Below, in pieces: positions 59,501-64,000 of a stretch of 64,000 bases of DNA (position 1 is the stretch's first letter; each line of letters opens with the position of its first letter). The stretch spans positions 186,001-250,000 of the forward strand of contig NZ_JABBGA010000001.1 in assembly GCF_012927165.1 (NCBI RefSeq). The letters are read 5' to 3'. The notes under the pieces were generated by a model. That model made no database searches and was not told the DNA's origin. It was given only the letters and a program-made list of their open reading frames with translations. A program made the translations under genes and the position numbers. This stretch comes from Zoogloea dura (GTDB taxonomy: Bacteria; Pseudomonadota; Gammaproteobacteria; Burkholderiales; Rhodocyclaceae).

Positions 59501-62500
59501 GCTGGCTCGAGATATTGAGCGCTTCGCTGCCGGCGCCAAGGTGCCAGCGAAGAGTCGACGGACCATTGAGGGGATGCTGGACTGGCTGGACACTCAGCGT
59601 GGTGTATTCATGCTGGATGAAGACGCATCGGCGTATGATTTCGAGGCTGCAGGCCTTGATGAATTTGCCGGGCCGGACGCGCTCACCTTGGGCGATATTT
59701 TTGCCGAGGTCGCGCCACAGGACGAGGCCGCCGCAATGCGGGCCCTGGGCTTCACTGAAGAGGAAATTCAGGATGCAACTGGACAAGAAGCAGGTGGAAG
59801 AGGGGAAAGCAGCGCTGGCCAGGCTGTCACCCGACGAGCGCAAGAAGCTGGTGCAGTCGTTGAAGGTTCTGTCCCAGCGCAAGCGGGTTCGAACCGAGAA
59901 GGCCGAGAGCCCGAAGGGCTGACCAGCTACACCAACGAGGACATCGCTCGGCTGGAGGCCGAGCAGAAGACTCGAGCCGAGGCTGAGGCTACCGCTCAAC
60001 GTGAGGCCGACCAGAAGGCTCAGGCAGACTCGGAGCGCGCCACCTTCACGCTGACGGGGAGCGATCGGCCAGCCGATAAGCTTGCTGCCCGTGGGCAGAC
60101 CGGACTGTTCGATCAGGCCCAGGAGCCAGGGGCTGGCTACACCGCAGAGGAAAAAAGGCGAGCACGCCGTGACGACTACACCCAAGACCTGTTCGGAAAT
60201 GCCGTACCCGACACCCCAGGAGGGGCTGGAGTTGGGCAGCAATCAGCATCCGCCGAAAACCGGAACCTTCTCGCCGCCGCCTCGGTACCCGGCGCAGTCT
60301 TTGCCACCGTCACCGGCGCAAGACAAACCGGAGAACTGAAGACTGCCTTCCCGGTAGTCGATACGGCGAGCAAGGCGGCGCATACCTTCGCTGGACTGCG
60401 GAAGCGAACCACAGAGCACTTCGCCGTGTTGGTGCTCAACACCAAGGGCGAGCCGATTGCCTATTCGGAGATGTTCTCGGGCGGCACGTCCGCGACCTCG
60501 GTCTACCCCGATGCGGTGGCAAAGTTTGTCTACGGAACGCCAGGAGCCTCCAGCTTCTGGGTCTCGCACAACCACCCGTCGGGAAGCCCGACCCCCAGCA
60601 ACGCTGATATCCAGATCACGAAGGTGCTCAGCAAGGCCTACGGCCAAGGCACGGGCATCGAGATGGCAGGGCACGTCGTCATCGCTGGTGGCAAGGCGAG
60701 CCTGATCTCAAGAGACGGCGCCATCGAAGAACAGGGATTTGCGATCCCGGCCATGCCACGCCGGCACACGATACCGGTCATGCGGCGGGATATTCTGCGT
60801 CTGGACACCTTCGGTGACTCGATCACCAGCCCGGCCGCAGCACGGGTGACTGTTCGGGTGCTGAGCGGCAAGGAGTCGGGCGTCGTGTTTCTGAATGCCC
60901 AGAATGCGCCCGTGGCATTCTTGCCCATGAGCCAGGCAACCATGGTTCGGCTGCGCGATGGGAAGTCGGCGCGCGCGCTGTTCGGCGCGGCGGCCAAGTC
61001 GAACGCCAGTGCAGCCATGATTCACCTGGGCGCCCAGCATTCCAGAGCGGAGCTGGAAGCAGCTTCGCAGAACCTTCATGACGCGCTCAGCGGAGCGGGT
61101 GATATTCGCATCCTCGACGCCTTCCTGGATGAGGGTGAGCGGATGTTCAGCCTTGCGGAGTCGGGTGATATCTCCGGGAGCCGTCGGGGCGTGTTCATGT
61201 CTCGAACTGAACAACGCGGCGCGGCGCCCAACGCCGTCACCGCCGAATCCCTGCCCACCATCTTCGCCGAGCGCTTCCCGAAGCTGGCCGGCGCCATCAA
61301 GACCATGCTGGACCGGGGCGCACTCGGCCAAAAGGGCGGGTTGGTGGTGCTCGAGAGCAACGACGAAGCTCAGATCGCACGGGAGTTCGCCGACCGGACG
61401 GGCCGGAGCTTCGACGATACGGTGCAGTTGTTTGCCGGCGCGGGCGAGGACATCAACGCCTTCTACGACCCGGAATCGGGCCTGACCTTCATGGTGGGGC
61501 CGAACCTGTCCGCAGAATCTCTGCCTGCGGTGGTGCTGCACGAGATGGTCCACGGCCAGCAGCGCCAGGAGCTGGATCAGAAAGCCCTGGCGCTGATCGA
61601 AGGCCGGACGAAGGAGGCCCCGGCCCTGCGCGCCTTCCTGGATAGGGTGGCTGAGCGGATGGAGGCCGTCGGCGAAGCCGGCAATCCGTTTGAGGCCACT
61701 TCCTACATCGTGGAGATGGCCGCACAGGAAGGGCAGCAGAGCGGCTTCTCCCGGGCGGACGGGCCCATCCTGGCCTGGATCGAGCACAACATCGGCAGGA
61801 AGGTCGCGGACATGGTGCGGGACTTCGTGGCCACGGTCCGGGCATGGGCGCTGGCGCATGGCGTGGAGCTCAAGGCGATCACGGTCGATGACCTGGTGGC
61901 GTACGCGAAGGCGGGCATTGGAAAGGCGGCACGGGGCAGGGTGGTGACGAACGAGGGGGGGACCAGCCTGAGCCAGCGCCAGCGCGTGTCCCCGGAGAAT
62001 CTGCCGGATGCCTTCGTGGCCAACCCCCTGGGGGCCGCGGCCGGCCCTGATCACGACGCCGCGAAGGCCGGCGACCGGGAGGCCGCGCTGCGGCTCGCGC
62101 GGAAGCTGGTGACGCCGGAGGTCTTGGAGCACGTCCGGAAAGTGGCCCCGAAGGATGCGGTGGTGGTCGGCGTGGCGTCCATCGAAACCACAGGCAGGAA
62201 TGCGCTTCCGGAAACGGCCGCCACCTTGATCGCGCAGCGGCTCGGTCTGGATCTTGATCCTGCCATCCTGCAAGCAAACCGGCCAAGGCGCACTACCATG
62301 GATGGCCTGGATCGTGTCTTTGGCCAGGCCGAGTTCGATGGCCCGATCGAGCCGGGGAAGAGCTACGTGCTCGTGGATGATACCTTGACCCAAGGCGGCA
62401 CTTTCGCTGCGCTGGCATCGCACATCGAGCAAAATGGCGGGCGCGTGGCGGCCGTCGTTGCCTTGACAGGCAAGCAGTACAGCAGCAGACTCAAGCCTGA

Positions 62501-64000
62501 CTCATCCCTCATTCAGCAGCTTCGAAATACCCATGGCGACGTCGAATCCTCTTTCGAGCGAGCAACTGGCTACGGCTTCGACGGACTCACCGCCAGCGAA
62601 GCGCGCTACCTCGCCAACTTCAAACCGGCTGACGCCGTCCGAGCTCGAATCCTTGCGGCAGTGGAAGCAGGAGATCCAGGACTGGGCGATGGAGCAGCTG
62701 GCCCGCGATTCAGCCGTCGAGGCGACACCGAAGGCCTGACTGCGCCCCAGCTGGGGCGCGGCACGCCTCGCGGCCCGGTCCGTCAGGCCCGACCTGCCGC
62801 ATCGATCACCGCAGCCTGGGAGGCCCCCGAGCCGTCCAAGCTCTTCAGCGGCCGGATCGACAAAGACTCCCTGATCTACACCCTGCAGAACAAGCAGATC
62901 GACATGAAGCGGGTGGTGGACGCCATCACCGCGAAGATCGGTCAGATCGCCGACGCCTGGAATCCGTATCTTCAGGAAGAGCTCTTCCACGGCCGAAGCG
63001 CCAAGGGGGTGAAGGACTTCCTCACGAAGGAAATGCGCCCTCTCCTGAAGCGCATGCGCGAGAGCGGTGTGGGGATGGAGGAGTTCGAGCGTTTCCTCCA
63101 CGCCCGGCACGCCAAGGAGGCGAACGACCACATCGCCAAGATCAACCCGGACAATCCCGACCTACAGGACGGCGGTTCGGGCATGACAAACGGGGAGGCC
63201 CGGGACATCATCGCCGCCCTGTCGCCGGAGCGCCGGCAGGTGATGGATACGCTGGCCGCCCAGGTCGATACGATCAACGCGAACACCCGCAAGCTCCTGG
63301 TGGAGTCGGGGCTGGAGACGGCTGAGACGGTGAAGGCGTGGGAGGCGGCCTACAAGCACTATGTGCCGCTGCAGCGCGAAGATGCGGAGAGTGGCGGCCT
63401 CGGCATCGGGCAGGGCTTCTCCGTGCGTGGGTCGGCGGCAAAGCGGCGCACGGGCAGCACCCGGGCGGTGGTGGATATCCTGGCCAACATCGCCATGCAA
63501 CGCGAGCGGACCATCGTGCGGGCTGAGAAGAACCGGGTGGCCCAGGCGCTCTATGCCTTGTCGCTCAAGGCCCCCAACCCCGACTTCTGGATGCCGATCA
63601 ACCCGGACGAAGCCAAGGCCATGAAGCCGGCAGAGCGGCAGAAGATCGCCAGCGAGCTGATCGCGCTGGGGCTGGATCCCGCTGACGCCCAGAATTTCGT
63701 GAAGGAACCGGTGGAGCGCTACGTGAATCCGGCCACCGGCCTGGTGGCGGAGCGGATCAACCCAACGCTGCGCAATCGGGACAACGTGCTGGCCGTTCGG
63801 GTCGATGGCAAGGACCGCTTCGTGTTCTTCAACCAGCGGGATGAGCGCGCGCAGCGCATGGCCGGGGCCCTCAAGAATCTGGACGCCGACCAGCTGGGCC
63901 GCATGCTCCAGGTGTCGGCGAAGGTCACGCGCTGGTTTGCTGCGGTGAACACCCAGTACAACCCCATCTTTGGCATTGTCAATGCGCTGCGGGACGGGCA
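56544..64000 (+). CDS. Giant polyvalent protein (DarB-like), 5' part
   Basis: One frame runs from ATG 56544 to the window edge without a stop: at least 2,485 residues. In order: an Ala/Gly-rich N-terminus with hydrophobic stretches (to ~300); Pro/Ala linkers; a ParB/Srx-like segment (~770-845) with DGHHQ at 809-813; a RadC/JAB-type metalloprotease-like segment (~1290-1390) with HNHPSG at 1342-1347 and PSNAD; a zincin-like HEMVH at 1666-1670; a phosphoribosyltransferase-like loop VLVDDTLTQGGT at 1942-1953; then long helical regions. This mix is the signature of phage polyvalent proteins, which are packaged and injected to counter host defences. It follows a GGAGGG ribosome-binding site. The C-terminus, often a helicase or methylase, lies outside. 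Confidence 0.88.
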   Translation, partial: MALKEYTGEIVPVQSSSPELKPYDGEMVPIGQDKAKPSPLRRLADVPVALAKGVVGAGEAAVGLADLATGGRAGKLLNETTGFDPGATKAFLDEQYSPQQKAAKAEVDQATGFMGKAKAMLENPSTIGEAVVESAPLMLGGGAVAQGLGKATKLGAVARSAIGEGVIGAGSAAEGIRQETPDGTLDAKQTAAAIGTGVGTAAITALSGGAARKLGISDLDTQLATRGGVAEGLANTSAKGRGRRLAEGAITEGVLEEMPQSGLEQGLQNVALDKPIGEGVPEAMAAGMLTGAAMGGPLAAAPATAKGTPPADPAAAQEAPTLALPAPPLSTGTPGAQVSQAEAEQADQVARAEANAAEIYRQRDAFDAARQANRAAAPLPFTTQPAEELAAQRKAAMGIDPTAGPLSAGAAIAVESLVAEEMRLGTASVMADGAERARQAQAERAAWEAANPGIPYEPVQPASQESRPAPAARKEPTGSFGAMNDFADLLGQERQDVAQRRAGIAERQGQRREFDLAEADRRTAESMQREAQARRRAVLDAVLADPETTNPAGRFAATLRREGYRDSTPTADELQTIQRFEDVRAAQPAPLEVEPSAPNELDPAAMGIRERRAPAEKAPVAPPKNLREGLERARAARAAAAAPAAQVAPPAAAPSLNPGEAWAHMDAGQRAALAGRLQGVPPIVSKNVHRADWAKINPALQGKLAEAMAPRAAAPIEGADLGDGWAAFRPESGTVGVPRAEMPQIKAEHRGAMVNFMNARGVQHQEETVPAASLKPTQAEFSREKVARAKAFDGGSRSILVSADNHVLDGHHQWMAARDKGEDVKVIRLDAPIRDLVGLAHDFPSSTTAGGAATAEGGQDGQSPEQQADAGMASQSRAQGSADVGRGAGDLVQRPDGTAGTGEGAAAARAARGGAPAEPAGVAGGGRDAVARAAASVDDLAAMAQDAGWAEIGGRLIRDQSGVASRTKWLPRAEWFRAGMEADPNKLARDIERFAAGAKVPAKSRRTIEGMLDWLDTQRGVFMLDEDASAYDFEAAGLDEFAGPDALTLGDIFAEVAPQDEAAAMRALGFTEEEIQDATGQEAGGRGESSAGQAVTRRAQEAGAVVEGSVPAQAGSNREGREPEGLTSYTNEDIARLEAEQKTRAEAEATAQREADQKAQADSERATFTLTGSDRPADKLAARGQTGLFDQAQEPGAGYTAEEKRRARRDDYTQDLFGNAVPDTPGGAGVGQQSASAENRNLLAAASVPGAVFATVTGARQTGELKTAFPVVDTASKAAHTFAGLRKRTTEHFAVLVLNTKGEPIAYSEMFSGGTSATSVYPDAVAKFVYGTPGASSFWVSHNHPSGSPTPSNADIQITKVLSKAYGQGTGIEMAGHVVIAGGKASLISRDGAIEEQGFAIPAMPRRHTIPVMRRDILRLDTFGDSITSPAAARVTVRVLSGKESGVVFLNAQNAPVAFLPMSQATMVRLRDGKSARALFGAAAKSNASAAMIHLGAQHSRAELEAASQNLHDALSGAGDIRILDAFLDEGERMFSLAESGDISGSRRGVFMSRTEQRGAAPNAVTAESLPTIFAERFPKLAGAIKTMLDRGALGQKGGLVVLESNDEAQIAREFADRTGRSFDDTVQLFAGAGEDINAFYDPESGLTFMVGPNLSAESLPAVVLHEMVHGQQRQELDQKALALIEGRTKEAPALRAFLDRVAERMEAVGEAGNPFEATSYIVEMAAQEGQQSGFSRADGPILAWIEHNIGRKVADMVRDFVATVRAWALAHGVELKAITVDDLVAYAKAGIGKAARGRVVTNEGGTSLSQRQRVSPENLPDAFVANPLGAAAGPDHDAAKAGDREAALRLARKLVTPEVLEHVRKVAPKDAVVVGVASIETTGRNALPETAATLIAQRLGLDLDPAILQANRPRRTTMDGLDRVFGQAEFDGPIEPGKSYVLVDDTLTQGGTFAALASHIEQNGGRVAAVVALTGKQYSSRLKPDSSLIQQLRNTHGDVESSFERATGYGFDGLTASEARYLANFKPADAVRARILAAVEAGDPGLGDGAAGPRFSRRGDTEGLTAPQLGRGTPRGPVRQARPAASITAAWEAPEPSKLFSGRIDKDSLIYTLQNKQIDMKRVVDAITAKIGQIADAWNPYLQEELFHGRSAKGVKDFLTKEMRPLLKRMRESGVGMEEFERFLHARHAKEANDHIAKINPDNPDLQDGGSGMTNGEARDIIAALSPERRQVMDTLAAQVDTINANTRKLLVESGLETAETVKAWEAAYKHYVPLQREDAESGGLGIGQGFSVRGSAAKRRTGSTRAVVDILANIAMQRERTIVRAEKNRVAQALYALSLKAPNPDFWMPINPDEAKAMKPAERQKIASELIALGLDPADAQNFVKEPVERYVNPATGLVAERINPTLRNRDNVLAVRVDGKDRFVFFNQRDERAQRMAGALKNLDADQLGRMLQVSAKVTRWFAAVNTQYNPIFGIVNALRDG

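Larger units (their letters stand above)
13424..64000. mobile_element. Temperate podovirus-like prophage (left end; continues beyond window)
   Basis: Everything from the integrase to the right edge is phage: recombination, immunity, replication, packaging and virion modules in lambda-like order. The left boundary is placed between mutS and the integrase; the exact attachment core cannot be fixed because the right junction is outside the window. The P22-type portal, N4-gp56-type capsid, absence of visible sheath and tape-measure genes and the giant late protein fit a short-tailed phage resembling Bcep22-type podoviruses. That resemblance is from general knowledge, not a search. Confidence 0.93.

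Noticed and set aside
57021-60242. 1073-residue minus-strand open frame opposite the giant gene
   Set aside because: The plus frame is open for its whole length with recognisable segments; the minus frame has repetitive Arg/Leu-rich content typical of antisense shadows.
60708-62432. 574-residue minus-strand frame
   Set aside because: Opposite the HEMVH and PRTase-like segments of the giant protein; no motifs of its own.
13424-64000. tRNA genes or CRISPR array in the prophage
   Set aside because: No cloverleaf-like segment or regularly spaced repeat-spacer series was noticed on reading; the integration site is not an evident tRNA.

Overview
The window joins about 13.4 kb of bacterial chromosome to at least 50 kb of an integrated temperate podovirus-like prophage that runs off the right edge. 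The host genes (paaC-paaD-paaE, a LysM transglycosylase, a REC-GGDEF protein, gloB, a small methyltransferase, rnhA, dnaQ, a spermidine-synthase-like gene, mutS), their high GC and their family assortment suggest a betaproteobacterium, most likely of the Rhodocyclales (Zoogloea/Azoarcus/Azospira-like). That placement is inferred from gene content only.

Layout. 1-2213: end of a phenylacetyl-CoA epoxidase operon. 2309-10788: housekeeping and cell-wall genes, with a YefM-YoeB toxin-antitoxin pair between gloB and the methyltransferase-rnhA-dnaQ cluster. 10793-13423: mutS, whose 5' end lies against the prophage. 13507-14868: tyrosine integrase. 15097-24227: leftward early operon with an AlpA-like factor, SbcC/RecF-like ATPase, DEDDh exonuclease, RecT annealing protein, YqaJ-type exonuclease and a von Willebrand factor A protein. 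24540-28373: lambda-like immunity region. One 14-bp palindrome family (consensus TTAGGnnnGCCTAA) occurs twice at the leftward promoter and three times between a LexA-like repressor and a Cro-like gene. Between the two operator groups sits an AT-rich two-gene module (ParB-fold protein and Dam-type adenine methylase) with promoters of its own. 28503-34025: rightward early operon with a cytosine methyltransferase, DUF1376 and P-like replication proteins, and RusA. 34081-55853: packaging and virion genes (TerS, TerL, P22-type portal, scaffold, N4-gp56-type capsid, adaptor and tail proteins, a glycosyltransferase). 56037-56294: a reversed, AT-rich small gene with its own terminator. 56544-64000: one uninterrupted reading frame of more than 2,485 codons, a giant polyvalent protein carrying ParB-like, RadC/JAB-like, HExxH and phosphoribosyltransferase-like segments.

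How it works together. The repressor should hold both PL and PR off in the lysogen, while the ParB/Dam module can be expressed from its own promoters, as expected for a lysogenic-conversion or defence cargo. After induction the leftward operon would supply recombination functions and the rightward operon replication, DNA modification and junction resolution, followed by the long virion block. Tail sheath and tape-measure genes are absent from the visible virion block, which fits a short-tailed phage; the large coiled-coil protein and the giant protein probably belong to the virion or are injected. No lysis genes are visible; they and the right attachment site should lie beyond the window.

The observations most worth following are the integration against the 5' end of mutS (possible phage control of mismatch repair), the operator-bracketed ParB/Dam module, and the giant polyvalent protein. 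No tRNA, rRNA or CRISPR array was seen.
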